Source: a virus
IMG/VR virus record: IMGVR_UViG_3300034522_000100
Span: 1-35,178 of that record
Direction: 5' to 3' (one strand)
DNA length: 35,178 bases
Part shown: positions 1-6,975 of the stretch, in pieces
How positions within the stretch are numbered: the stretch's first letter is position 1
How the letters are laid out: each line of letters begins with the position of its first letter
The notes under the pieces: generated by a model
Database searches by the model: none
What the model saw: the letters and a program-made list of their open reading frames with translations, nothing else
What the model was told of the DNA's origin: nothing
Program-made: the position numbers and the translations under genes

Positions 1-1053
1 TTATTGGGTGTCGCTGGTGAGCGCTGCCGCCACTTTGCCGCCATTTTTCATCGCGGTGATCGGGTTGAGTTTGACCGCATCTTCGAGGTGGTCCGGGGCG
101 AAGTGGGCATAGCGCATGGTCATCTTGATGTCGGTGTGGCCGAGGATGCGCTGCAGCACCAGGATGTTGCCACCGCCCATCATGAAGTGGCTGGCAAAGC
201 TGTGGCGCAGCACATGGGTGCGTTGGCCAGCCGGCAGGGTGATCCCCGCACGGCGCAGCGCCTTCTCGAACTCGGCGTAGCAGTCACCGAACAGGCGACC
301 GGTTCGCTTGGGCAGCAAGGCCAACAGCCACCCGGCCACCGGCACGGTGCGGTTCTTCTTGCCCTTGGTGCGGGTGAAGGTCAACCGACCGATGCCGACC
401 TGTGAGCGGGTCAGCTTTTCAATCTCGGACCAACGCGCCCCGGTCGAAAGGCACAGCATCACAATCAGCCACAAGTCGTTCAGCCCTACGCACGCTGCCA
501 GCAGCTGTTCGATTTCATCCTGGTTGAGGAACGCCAGCTCGGATTCTTGCACCTTGTACTGGCGCAGCACCTCGAGCGGGTTGCCGTGGGCCCACTCCCC
601 CAGGCGGCCGAGCTCGTTGAACACGGCCTGCAGGTAGAGCAGTTCGCGGTTGATGGTGGTCGGGGAGACCTGTTTGCGCTGACCGGGCACATAAAGTTCA
701 CCCGCCAGTCGCCGCTCGCGGTAGGCCGCAAACTGCTGGGCGGTGAACTCGGTCGCCAGCGGGTTGCCCAGCGCCTCTGCCAGCCAGACCAGTTTGTCAC
801 GACGGCGGTCGCCATCGGTCAGGGTCTGGCCGTGGCGACCATACCAGAGCGCCACCAGGTCACTCAGCCGCCGCTCATCCACATTCCCCGCCTCTGGCTG
901 TTGCCAGGGCTGGGCCAGCATGTGTTTTTCCCACGCCAACGCTTCGCCCTTGGTGGCGAAGCGCTTGCGCTTGCGGGGGCCGTCACGGCCTTGGGGGTAG
1001 ACCTCGGCAAGCCAGAGCTTAAGCTTGCCGTCATCGAGTTTACGGACGGTCAT
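1..1053 (-). CDS. int: Tyrosine-recombinase integrase (P2 Int-like)
   Basis: Site-specific recombinase that would integrate and excise the phage at attP/attB. The 350-residue protein has an N-terminal arm-binding and core-binding part (about 1-165) and a C-terminal catalytic domain. The catalytic set is visible: R207 in TGARWSE, K230 in the TKGKK turn, H280 and R283 in HVLRH, H306 in LGHTD, and the nucleophile Y315 in MRYAHF. Length and residues are normal for P2/HP1-type integrases, so it looks intact. Its start overlaps the stop of the upstream cargo gene by 4 bases (ATGA), so the two are probably cotranscribed with the repressor. The stop codon is at the window edge, so the attP expected just beyond it cannot be seen. 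Confidence 0.96.
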   Translation of the reverse strand: MTVRKLDDGKLKLWLAEVYPQGRDGPRKRKRFATKGEALAWEKHMLAQPWQQPEAGNVDERRLSDLVALWYGRHGQTLTDGDRRRDKLVWLAEALGNPLATEFTAQQFAAYRERRLAGELYVPGQRKQVSPTTINRELLYLQAVFNELGRLGEWAHGNPLEVLRQYKVQESELAFLNQDEIEQLLAACVGLNDLWLIVMLCLSTGARWSEIEKLTRSQVGIGRLTFTRTKGKKNRTVPVAGWLLALLPKRTGRLFGDCYAEFEKALRRAGITLPAGQRTHVLRHSFASHFMMGGGNILVLQRILGHTDIKMTMRYAHFAPDHLEDAVKLNPITAMKNGGKVAAALTSDTQ

Positions 1054-2297
1054 ACTGTTTCAAGTTGATGAGCCTGCTCATGTAAGCCATCTCGCTCAAA
1101 TGGGTTGTAAATCTCGATCGATGATGAGCCATCTGGTAGTGATATTGCTCGCGTGAAGCTTCCATTTTGGAGAAGCGCTACAAACTCAACTTGAGTAAGG
1201 GTTATGCGCTCAATCTCGACCAAGCGCTCACCATCTGGTTGAGAGACGGCGACCGTTACAGTCCCCTCATCATAGGTTTGAGAATTGATAGCCAAAGGGA
1301 TTCGGTCTTGTGCTCGTTCACCTTGAGCAGAGCTTGCATTATTCCTACGCAGAACCCCGGTAAATTCACCCTCTATGCGATCAACAGTGTCATACCCTGC
1401 TGGGGTTGAAAACTTAACCGACAGCACTCGCTCATTTGTCATTTTTACAAATTCAGACCATGGGCCTCGATGGCCTGAGATATGACTGCAAATCAGCTCA
1501 CCACCGATAAAGTTAAAAGCGTGGCCTTGAGTCCAAACACTCTTCGAGATCTTTTCTTTAGGCTTGTCTGAGTTAGAGGTCGATATAGCTGTCAACTTAA
1601 TATCTAAAGATGGTCGGTGAGCCTCATGGACACAAAAACGCCATCCAGCTGCATAGCCGTCAATGAAGCGAGCGATGAGGCATTGCCGCCTTGGCAAAGT
1701 GCGCCATGTTGTAAATGTGTCACGAATATAGTCTATGTCATTACTTGGCTCATTACCTGTAGAGCCCATAATGAGATCATATTCGCCTACCTCTGGAAGC
1801 TCGCCAGTAGTAATGAGGTCTATGAACTGTTGCTCGGTTAATGCGAGAGCGCCAGCATCCCGTGCTTTTGCTGTTTTAGACGGGCCTGCATTGGGACCAC
1901 AACAGAGGTAAGAGAGCCGTTTAGTCACGTCTTTCTTAATAGTTAGGCCAGCGCTTTCAGCTTGGGTTTCTAACCGATCTCTATCAGATTTTGAAAATCC
2001 AGTGAATGCAATTTCAGCTTTAGCAGTAGATTGTTTAGGGCGAGATTTTGAAGGCCTTGGCTGTGATGAATCGAGCAATGATGGAACATCTACAGAAAGC
2101 AATTCATTTTCGCTGTTGAACATAGCCAATATTCTGTCAATGCGGAAAGTTCTGAACTGTTTCTTGGGTAACGAAACGCCTTGCAAATGATGGTCACTGA
2201 CACTGATATTAACAACATGATAGCCTTCAGTGCTTCCATCTGATTTTTCGTAGATAAAGAATGCCTCTTTATCAATTATCTTGCTGTTGTCAAACAT
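1050..2297 (-). CDS. BRCT-domain cargo protein (moron candidate) in the lysogeny operon
   Basis: A 415-residue protein of unknown role. Residues 94-164 read as a BRCT domain of the bacterial DNA-ligase type (AFTGF start, two helices, a central KKDVTKRLSYL strand, then ARDAGALALTEQQFIDLI). Residues 14-58 (YEKSDGS ... FRTFRIDRI) resemble the RtFrldRI end of WYL-type ligand-sensing domains; this is weaker. The C-terminal 250 residues match nothing I know. The gene lies between integrase and repressor, where P2-like phages carry accessory genes, and is visibly AT-richer than its neighbours, which suggests separate acquisition. The start has an AGGGA site seven bases upstream. No nuclease or transmembrane motif is visible. 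A role in superinfection exclusion or host defence is inferred only from position. Confidence 0.8.
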   Translation of the reverse strand: MFDNSKIIDKEAFFIYEKSDGSTEGYHVVNISVSDHHLQGVSLPKKQFRTFRIDRILAMFNSENELLSVDVPSLLDSSQPRPSKSRPKQSTAKAEIAFTGFSKSDRDRLETQAESAGLTIKKDVTKRLSYLCCGPNAGPSKTAKARDAGALALTEQQFIDLITTGELPEVGEYDLIMGSTGNEPSNDIDYIRDTFTTWRTLPRRQCLIARFIDGYAAGWRFCVHEAHRPSLDIKLTAISTSNSDKPKEKISKSVWTQGHAFNFIGGELICSHISGHRGPWSEFVKMTNERVLSVKFSTPAGYDTVDRIEGEFTGVLRRNNASSAQGERAQDRIPLAINSQTYDEGTVTVAVSQPDGERLVEIERITLTQVEFVALLQNGSFTRAISLPDGSSSIEIYNPFERDGLHEQAHQLETV

Positions 2298-2311
2298 TAT
2301 AATTCCCTTTA

Positions 2312-2324
2312 AATGAAATTCATT
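2312..2324. promoter_or_regulatory. Short palindrome upstream of the cargo gene
   Basis: AATGAA-A-TTCATT is a perfect 6-bp inverted repeat with one central base, in AT-rich DNA just upstream of the cargo gene's AGGGA ribosome site (minus strand). It could be an operator for an own promoter of that gene. No convincing -35/-10 pair was identified. Confidence 0.3.
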
Positions 2325-2376
2325 GAATTAAAATGGCTGTAGACATAAGGCTGTTAACAAATTTCAATTAGCAAAT

Positions 2377-2394
2377 AGGGCGCATAGGCGCCCT
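2377..2394 (-). terminator. Hairpin after the repressor gene
   Basis: A perfect 7-bp stem (AGGGCGC/GCGCCCT) with an ATAG loop begins three bases after the repressor stop. On the minus strand it is followed by an interrupted T-rich stretch (ATTTGCTAATT), so it is a weak intrinsic terminator or attenuator between the repressor and the cargo-integrase pair. Confidence 0.5.
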
Positions 2395-2396
2395 TG

Positions 2397-3083
2397 TTAT
2401 CGTTTTCTAAAAATGCGGTGTTCGACCATCACGCCGATGATTTCGATGTGCTGCCGGTCGGAGTGCATGGGCGGGTAATCGTCATTAAGGGGAACCAGCT
2501 CAAACACCTCTTGCCCGTTCTCATCGATGCCGCGGGGCCGATACTTCTTGAAGGTGGCCTCTTCGCTGCCGTTCTTGGCCACCACGAAATCCCCCGGGCG
2601 TGGCTGTTCGTCAGGGTCCACGATCACCAAGTCACCCTCATTGAATTGCGGGGTCATCGAGTTGCCGCGCAGCCAGAGGCCAAAGCCGCGGGGCCCGATG
2701 TCCACACTGGCCGTCACATACTCCACGTTGCCATCAAAGCCCGTGGCCTGTTCGCACATTTCGCGCCAGTTGCCGGCCTGCACATAGCTAAGGATCGGCA
2801 CGCGGCCACCCTGTGGGATGACCGCTGGTTCTACGTTGCGGTAACCCGGGAAAGGAGACTCCGCCACGCCAGTGGTGCCTTCTTCTTTCCCCGTCAGCAG
2901 CCAATCGACAGACACGCCAAGCGCAGCCGCTAAGTCGTTGAGGTAGCGGCCTTTTGGCTGGTTCAGCCCTGATTCCCACTTATTAACAGACGCGTGAGTA
3001 ATCCCAACGCGCCTAGCTAACTCGTTTTTGCTGATCTTGAGTGCCTGGCGGCGCTCTGAAATGCGGTCATTGATCGTTTCCAT
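2397..3083 (-). CDS. CI-type lysogeny repressor with S24 self-cleavage domain
   Basis: A 228-residue repressor that would keep the prophage silent. Residues 1-65 form an XRE-type helix-turn-helix (ELARRVGITHASVNKWESG). Residues 93-225 form a LexA/S24 peptidase-like domain. The Ala-Gly cleavage pair is A103-G104 in SYVQAGNW, the catalytic serine S142 is in GNSMTPQF, and the lysine K179 is in ATFKKY. All are present, so SOS/RecA-triggered autocleavage and induction are expected from the family. P2's own C repressor lacks this domain, so control here is more lambda-like. It is divergent from the Cro-like gene across a 114-bp operator region. Confidence 0.93.
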   Translation of the reverse strand: METINDRISERRQALKISKNELARRVGITHASVNKWESGLNQPKGRYLNDLAAALGVSVDWLLTGKEEGTTGVAESPFPGYRNVEPAVIPQGGRVPILSYVQAGNWREMCEQATGFDGNVEYVTASVDIGPRGFGLWLRGNSMTPQFNEGDLVIVDPDEQPRPGDFVVAKNGSEEATFKKYRPRGIDENGQEVFELVPLNDDYPPMHSDRQHIEIIGVMVEHRIFRKR

Positions 3084-3197
3084 GAAACCTAAGTTACCAC
3101 CCGCAATTGATACTTTGGGATCAAAAATCGTTGACCACCTATAATACCTAGGTTACAGTTTTCGCATTGTTGATACTTAAGGACACGGTGAGGGGCA
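3084..3197. promoter_or_regulatory. Divergent repressor/cro control region with repeated operator-like words
   Basis: Non-coding DNA between the repressor start (3083) and the cro start (3198). Two words each occur twice: ACCTAAGTTAC at 3087-3097 and ACCTAGGTTAC at 3146-3156 (the latter holds the palindrome ACCTAGGT), and TTGATACTT at 3107-3115 and 3170-3178. A consensus TATAAT lies at 3140-3145 beside the second ACCTA word, but its -35 is poor. Layout and repeats fit binding sites for the repressor and the Cro-like protein; exact promoters are not resolved. Confidence 0.6.
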
Positions 3198-3494
3198 ATG
3201 CGAAAACATGACGCCATAACACACTTCGGTGGTGTGACTGCCACTGCAAAAGCGCTCGGCATATCACACGCCGCAGTAGTTAAGTGGGGCGACACCATCC
3301 CACAGGGCCGCGCCTACCAGATCGAGGTGTTGACCGGCGGTGCACTGAAAGCCGACCCCGCAGCCCCGTCTGGCCAACAGCGCCCCTATCAGCGCGTCGC
3401 GCCGGGCACCCCGCTGGAGGCGATCCCCAGCGTCCAGCGGGCGACTGCTGCCGCCAAGGCTGACCCCACCAACGCACAACCTGGTAAGGCGTAA
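3198..3494 (+). CDS. Cro-like helix-turn-helix repressor
   Basis: A 98-residue protein whose first 45 residues match the small Cro family: MRKHDAITHFGG, then the helix-turn-helix TATAKALGISHAAVVKWG and the usual IPQGRAYQIE tail of the domain. The remaining 50 residues are Pro/Ala/Gln-rich and probably disordered. It is the first gene of the rightward early operon, divergent from the CI-type repressor. By analogy it would bind the shared operators and favour lytic growth. The ATG follows GAGGGG at a suitable distance. Confidence 0.85.
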   Translation: MRKHDAITHFGGVTATAKALGISHAAVVKWGDTIPQGRAYQIEVLTGGALKADPAAPSGQQRPYQRVAPGTPLEAIPSVQRATAAAKADPTNAQPGKA

Positions 3495-3499
3495 CCACC

Positions 3500-3787
3500 A
3501 TGCCACCTCGTCATATCAACCCAGCAGCCAGGCCGACACCGGCCCCCGCCGTCAGCGCGATCACCCTGGTGCTATCGGCAGACATCCCACCACTGATGCC
3601 CATCGCCAGGTTTGCCGCGTGGATCGGGGTTTCTACCGATACCGCCCGTGGCTGGGTCAAAGCCGGCAAGCTCGAGATCATGGAGAAAGAACTCCCGAAT
3701 GAGCTGTCGATGGTCAAGGTGCATGTGTTTATCGCCAAGCAGATGGCGGGGTCGGTGTTGGCACCCCAGTTCAAACACGCGGGTTAA
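3500..3787 (+). CDS. Cox/Apl-like excisionase-regulator candidate
   Basis: A 95-residue protein. After a Pro/Ala-rich N-terminus (1-30) comes a winged-helix-like DNA-binding segment (PIARFAAWIGVSTDTARGWVKAGKL), as in P2 Cox and HP1 Cox, which direct excision and repress the lysogenic promoter. It lies five bases after the cro-like gene, the usual cox position. Ribosome-site strength at the first ATG is poor, so translation may be coupled to the gene before it or start at a later codon. The Cox role is inferred from motif and position. Confidence 0.7.
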   Translation: MPPRHINPAARPTPAPAVSAITLVLSADIPPLMPIARFAAWIGVSTDTARGWVKAGKLEIMEKELPNELSMVKVHVFIAKQMAGSVLAPQFKHAG

Positions 3788-3815
3788 CCATATCGTCCTT
3801 TGGAGGGAAATCAGA

Positions 3816-4331
3816 GTGTCAAACCAGTCCTGTATTTCACACAACCACTTTGCGGCGGCCTGCGACACCTTCAAGGGTATGCACAACATCAGCGAACTGG
3901 AACGCGAGCTCGGCATGCCGAGCCGTGTGCTGCACAACAAGTTCAATCCGGCCAGCGAGAAACACAAGCTCACCGCCCTCGACCTCATCGCCCTTTATCG
4001 CGCCACCGGGGACGACACCCTGTTTGACGGCCTGCTGTTTGACTGCGGTCTGACCGCCACCAAGCTGCCCGCCGCCGCCGCGCCAACCCCCGAGGCCCGC
4101 GCCCAGCAGGCGCTCAATGCAGGGGCCCAGATCCTGGGGGTCACCGCGCAAGCCACCACCCTGCTGAGCGGCCCTCGCGTTACCAAGGCCCATCGCAATG
4201 CGGTCATCAGCGGGATCTGGGCGGGCATCGAGCACCTGGTGCTGATTGCCACCGAGGTGGAAGACAAATTCCACGCCGTACCCAGCCTTGCCTGCGCCGC
4301 CGACATGGCCCGCGTGGCGATGGGCGCATAG
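3816..4331 (+). CDS. CII-type phage regulatory protein (CP76 family)
   Basis: A 171-residue protein with a GTG start at 3816. I chose it because TGGAGGG lies eight bases upstream; the open frame extends further left, overlapping the Cox-like gene, but has no ribosome site there. The protein has a helix-turn-helix-like segment (about 22-60: MHNISELERELGMPSRVLHNKFNP), then an Ala-rich helical part. This matches the Phage_CP76 regulatory family that holds the P2 B/cII position in P2-like phages such as the Vibrio kappa/K139 group. Its exact role, transcription or replication control, is not established by the sequence. Confidence 0.75.
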   Translation: MSNQSCISHNHFAAACDTFKGMHNISELERELGMPSRVLHNKFNPASEKHKLTALDLIALYRATGDDTLFDGLLFDCGLTATKLPAAAAPTPEARAQQALNAGAQILGVTAQATTLLSGPRVTKAHRNAVISGIWAGIEHLVLIATEVEDKFHAVPSLACAADMARVAMGA

Positions 4332-4339
4332 GAGACCCC

Positions 4340-4687
4340 ATGTCCAAGTTTTTCCCCTGCCCTCACTGTGGGTCTTACAGCAACGTCAGAACCTCACAGC
4401 GCATGAGCGATCTCACCGTGCAGGCGCGCTATCGCTGCAGCAACGATTTCTGTGGGTACGTCTTCCAGGTGTTGTCCACGGTGACCGGTTACTACGTGCC
4501 CAGCGCCCTGCCCAACCCCGCCGTTCTGGTGCCACGGCTCAAGGGGAGCCGCAGCCCACAAGAGGAGCCTACCAGCACCGCCACCCCGCCCCTGCCCACC
4601 AAGCCGCGCCCGTTCCGCGCCATTGAGGAACTCAAGCAGGCACAGGCCGGGGCCACCGAAACAACCGCAGAACAGGAAGGGGCCTAG
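4340..4687 (+). CDS. ogr: Ogr/Delta-type zinc-finger late transcription activator
   Basis: A 115-residue protein. The first 60 residues are a typical Ogr/Delta finger: C7 and C10 in CPHC, and C33 and C38 in CSNDFC, with the conserved RTSQ after the first pair. P2 Ogr and P4 Delta bind a dyad near -55 of late promoters and recruit host RNA polymerase. The C-terminal 50 residues are Pro/Thr-rich and probably flexible. In P2 the gene follows D; here it is in the early operon, eight bases after the CII-type gene, which links late activation directly to early transcription. Likely targets are the three dyads at 14545, 21362 and 28731. The ATG has an AGGAG site. Confidence 0.9.
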   Translation: MSKFFPCPHCGSYSNVRTSQRMSDLTVQARYRCSNDFCGYVFQVLSTVTGYYVPSALPNPAVLVPRLKGSRSPQEEPTSTATPPLPTKPRPFRAIEELKQAQAGATETTAEQEGA

Positions 4688-4711
4688 GCCCCCTACAGGA
4701 AGGAGAACCCC

Positions 4712-5170
4712 ATGCAAACGCAACGCATCGACCATGAACAGCGCAACCTGGCGGGGCTGACCCCCGATGAGCAGGTGGCCATGAACACCGCTGGCTGCCA
4801 GATCCTGCGGGAGTTGTTCGGCAAAACGCGCTCCAGTCTGGACACCGACTGGCTGGCCCTGAGTCAGGCCAAGAAAGCGGCCATCTGTGCCATCGCCCGC
4901 CAGCCAAGAGGCGAGCTGATGACGGCAACCTTGTCAGCCCTGCCCCACGCACAACGCGAGGCGGTAAGGATGGCAGTGATCGCGCTGGAGTATCAGGGGG
5001 AGTTTCGCGGCGGCTGTGACACCAAGGTGTGGCACCCGGCGCCAGTGACCAGACCCATCGGGGATATCGAGAGAGAGAAGAGAGAAAGGGCCGCCAAGCT
5101 GCGCATGAAACGCGCCGTGCTGGCGGGCAGTGAGATGTGCCAGTCAGGCCCCAGGGCCATCGGGCAATAA
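4712..5170 (+). CDS. Hypothetical early protein
   Basis: A 152-residue charged, helical protein that I do not recognise. The C-terminus (IEREKRERAAKLRMKRAV) is basic and could bind nucleic acid. It has a strong AAGGAG ribosome site. It lies between the ogr-type gene and a hairpin at 5175, so it may end the first early transcript. Confidence 0.7.
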   Translation: MQTQRIDHEQRNLAGLTPDEQVAMNTAGCQILRELFGKTRSSLDTDWLALSQAKKAAICAIARQPRGELMTATLSALPHAQREAVRMAVIALEYQGEFRGGCDTKVWHPAPVTRPIGDIEREKRERAAKLRMKRAVLAGSEMCQSGPRAIGQ

Positions 5171-5174
5171 AAAA

Positions 5175-5206
5175 CCCGCTATCGGTGCGCCAACACCAGC
5201 GGGCTT
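5175..5206 (+). terminator. Composite hairpin after the first early gene group
   Basis: CCCGCT (5175-5180) pairs with AGCGGG (5198-5203), and inside it GGTG (5184-5187) pairs with CACC (5194-5197). It is flanked by an A6 run on the left and CTTT on the right, so it could terminate in both directions or attenuate read-through into the small-gene string. Confidence 0.5.
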
Positions 5207-5232
5207 TCCATCGTCAACAAGGAAAAATCGAC

Positions 5233-5409
5233 ATGCCAACTTTAGCCATTCGTGACCAATTGCGCAACCTGCGCCTGCAAAACCGCAAGCTGGCCTGCCG
5301 TGGTCAGCGTTACCGCACCAGCCCAGACCTGATCCATGCAGTAGAGCGCCCGGCCGCCATGGCCTGGCGGGCGGTCTGGTCGTGCGTCAACCGCCGTGGG
5401 GGGATCTGA
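5233..5409 (+). CDS. Small basic hypothetical protein
   Basis: A 58-residue, Arg-rich protein (MPTLAIRDQLRNLRLQNRKLACRGQRY) of unknown function. The start at 5233 was chosen because AAGGAAA lies upstream and because the longer upstream reading runs through the hairpin at 5175. It begins a run of small genes that continues to the replication gene. Confidence 0.6.
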   Translation: MPTLAIRDQLRNLRLQNRKLACRGQRYRTSPDLIHAVERPAAMAWRAVWSCVNRRGGI

Positions 5410-5411
5410 TC

Positions 5412-5585
5412 ATGGCCGCCGTTATCACTCGTCACACCGAACCGACCATCAAGGCCGCCAGCGCCTATCTGGTCAGCCGCGGTTACATCAACTGCGGCAC
5501 CACCTGGCTGCGCGGCCAAAACGGGTACGCCCGCATGGAACGCCTGACCTCTGGCGCCATCCGCATCATCGAGGGGGTGGCATGA
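5412..5585 (+). CDS. Small hypothetical protein
   Basis: A 57-residue protein (MAAVITRHTEPTIKAASAYL) of unknown function. It starts two bases after the preceding gene and ends in an ATGA overlap with the next one. I chose this start over one 10 codons upstream because it avoids a long overlap and a G-rich run precedes it. Confidence 0.55.
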   Translation: MAAVITRHTEPTIKAASAYLVSRGYINCGTTWLRGQNGYARMERLTSGAIRIIEGVA

Positions 5586-5779
5586 ACAAGCTGTTACAGC
5601 CGGTCAACCGGCAAACCGCCATTGCCGCCGTGCACGCGCTGCCGGCGCGGCTTCGCGCCAGCACCGATTACTCCTACCTCTACCGTGGCTCGGAGGGCAA
5701 GTCCCTGATGGCCCAGGCCAGACAGAACCAGCGCTGGTACCAGCTGTTCCACACCATGAACCGGAGGGCTCAACCATGA
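5582..5779 (+). CDS. Small hypothetical protein
   Basis: A 65-residue protein (MNKLLQPVNRQTAIAAVHAL) with a Tyr/Arg-rich middle (TDYSYLYRGSEGKS), function unknown. ATGA overlaps at both ends indicate translational coupling with its neighbours. Confidence 0.55.
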   Translation: MNKLLQPVNRQTAIAAVHALPARLRASTDYSYLYRGSEGKSLMAQARQNQRWYQLFHTMNRRAQP

Positions 5780-5985
5780 GCATCGACGCCATTCATATCG
5801 CCAAGCGGGCAGAGCGGGCTGTGCTGCCGCTGCTGACCGAGCTGCTGGCCACTGGCGAGCAGGAAAACCGCATCGCCCTGGGCGAGCTCTACTCCGGTGA
5901 TGAGTACATCCAGGTGCAGCTGGTCGTGACCAGCCGCCCCGCGGATCTGCTCGATGACGACTCTGTGATGGGGGATGAGGCATGA
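5776..5985 (+). CDS. Small acidic hypothetical protein
   Basis: A 69-residue acidic protein (MSIDAIHIAKRAERAVLPLL ending DDDSVMGDEA), function unknown. It is coupled by ATGA overlaps to the genes on both sides. Confidence 0.6.
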   Translation: MSIDAIHIAKRAERAVLPLLTELLATGEQENRIALGELYSGDEYIQVQLVVTSRPADLLDDDSVMGDEA

Positions 5986-6410
5986 GCGACATCTATGTAA
6001 ACCCGATGGCAATGCGGGCCAGGCTGGCCGCCGAGCTGGCTGTGCTGGATTTGTATGGGGTGGTCAAAACCACCGCCGCCAGCCTGAGCGACTGGGTCGG
6101 TGTTAACGGCGATTCGCTCCCAGAGCCGCTTGTCGGTGAGGTAAACACCAGCATGGTCGCCATGTCGGCCGCCGCTCATTGCATTGGCTACAGGTCAGCC
6201 GACGAGCTGAGCAAGCGGCTGGCTGCCTTCGAGGACACCGGCGAGCTGGTCGTGCAACTGCTGGCAGAGCTGAACCAGGGTGATGGCCTGCGGCGTGAGG
6301 ATCTGGTTGTCACTCGCTCAGCAGTGCTGCTGCTGGCGATGTATGGGCTGCTGGCGCTGGCCTGCAGCGAGGCCAATGCAGACCGCGACGACAAGGAGAC
6401 GCTGGTATGA
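5982..6410 (+). CDS. Hypothetical early protein
   Basis: A 142-residue mostly helical protein of unknown function. A hydrophobic stretch near the C-terminus (SAVLLLAMYGLLALACS) could be an amphipathic helix or a single membrane segment. It is joined to both neighbours by ATGA overlaps. Confidence 0.65.
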   Translation: MSDIYVNPMAMRARLAAELAVLDLYGVVKTTAASLSDWVGVNGDSLPEPLVGEVNTSMVAMSAAAHCIGYRSADELSKRLAAFEDTGELVVQLLAELNQGDGLRREDLVVTRSAVLLLAMYGLLALACSEANADRDDKETLV

Positions 6411-6721
6411 CCGACCTGTTTGAACTGGAGGCCCCGCTGGATGACCAGGGCACCACAGAGGCGGGTCCCGCCCATATGCAGCCGCCCGCGCCTGTCAGCC
6501 CGCTGACCAAGCACTGGGAGGCCGCTGCCGATGAGTTCGCCACCTCGGGCTGCGACGCCAAGCGCAACCGCAATATCACCCAGGAGCTGCTGGCCCTTGG
6601 CGCCATCCGCGCCGTGTACTGGCTGGCGCTGGGTGGCGGTGAGGTGGCGCTGGCGAGAGAAATAGCAGAGTGGTGGGCAGACAGCGAACCGCTCCACGGG
6701 CTGGGGGAGACCATCAAATGA
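6407..6721 (+). CDS. Hypothetical early protein
   Basis: A 104-residue protein with an acidic, Pro-rich N-terminus and a helical second half (ITQELLALGAIRAVYWLALG). Function unknown. It overlaps the previous and next genes by 4 bases each, so the string is likely translated as one coupled unit. Confidence 0.6.
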   Translation: MTDLFELEAPLDDQGTTEAGPAHMQPPAPVSPLTKHWEAAADEFATSGCDAKRNRNITQELLALGAIRAVYWLALGGGEVALAREIAEWWADSEPLHGLGETIK

Positions 6722-6975
6722 GCCACCGCCTGATCACCGACCTGCAAACCCGTGTGGATAGATGGTTCGACACCCTGATGGGCGACGAGGCCCGCCTGCG
6801 CAGCTACCAGCGCGACCTGCTGGCCATGCGCCAGCTCTCCCCTCGCCCCCGCTGCACGGTCTCCCTCACCCTGCGCCAGTGTGTCGCAGCCAGAAAGATG
6901 GCGAGGCATGCCCGCCATGCGCTGGCCTCCTGCCGGAACAACATCAAAGCGCTGTCGGGTACCCATCACCAATGA
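6718..6975 (+). CDS. Small basic protein upstream of replication gene A
   Basis: An 85-residue Arg-rich protein (MSHRLITDLQTRVDRWFDTL) of unknown function. It ends in an ATGA overlap with the replication initiator, so it may set the translation level of that gene. The basic character would suit DNA binding, but no motif is clear. Confidence 0.6.
   Translation: MSHRLITDLQTRVDRWFDTLMGDEARLRSYQRDLLAMRQLSPRPRCTVSLTLRQCVAARKMARHARHALASCRNNIKALSGTHHQ

Noticed and set aside
3612-3815. Upstream ATG start for the CII-type gene
   Set aside because: It lies inside the Cox-like gene with no ribosome site; GTG 3816 follows TGGAGGG and matches the family start.
6762-6971. Longer start for replication protein A
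   Set aside because: It would overlap the whole of the preceding small gene; ATG 6972 has the usual ATGA coupling and gives a length like P2 A.
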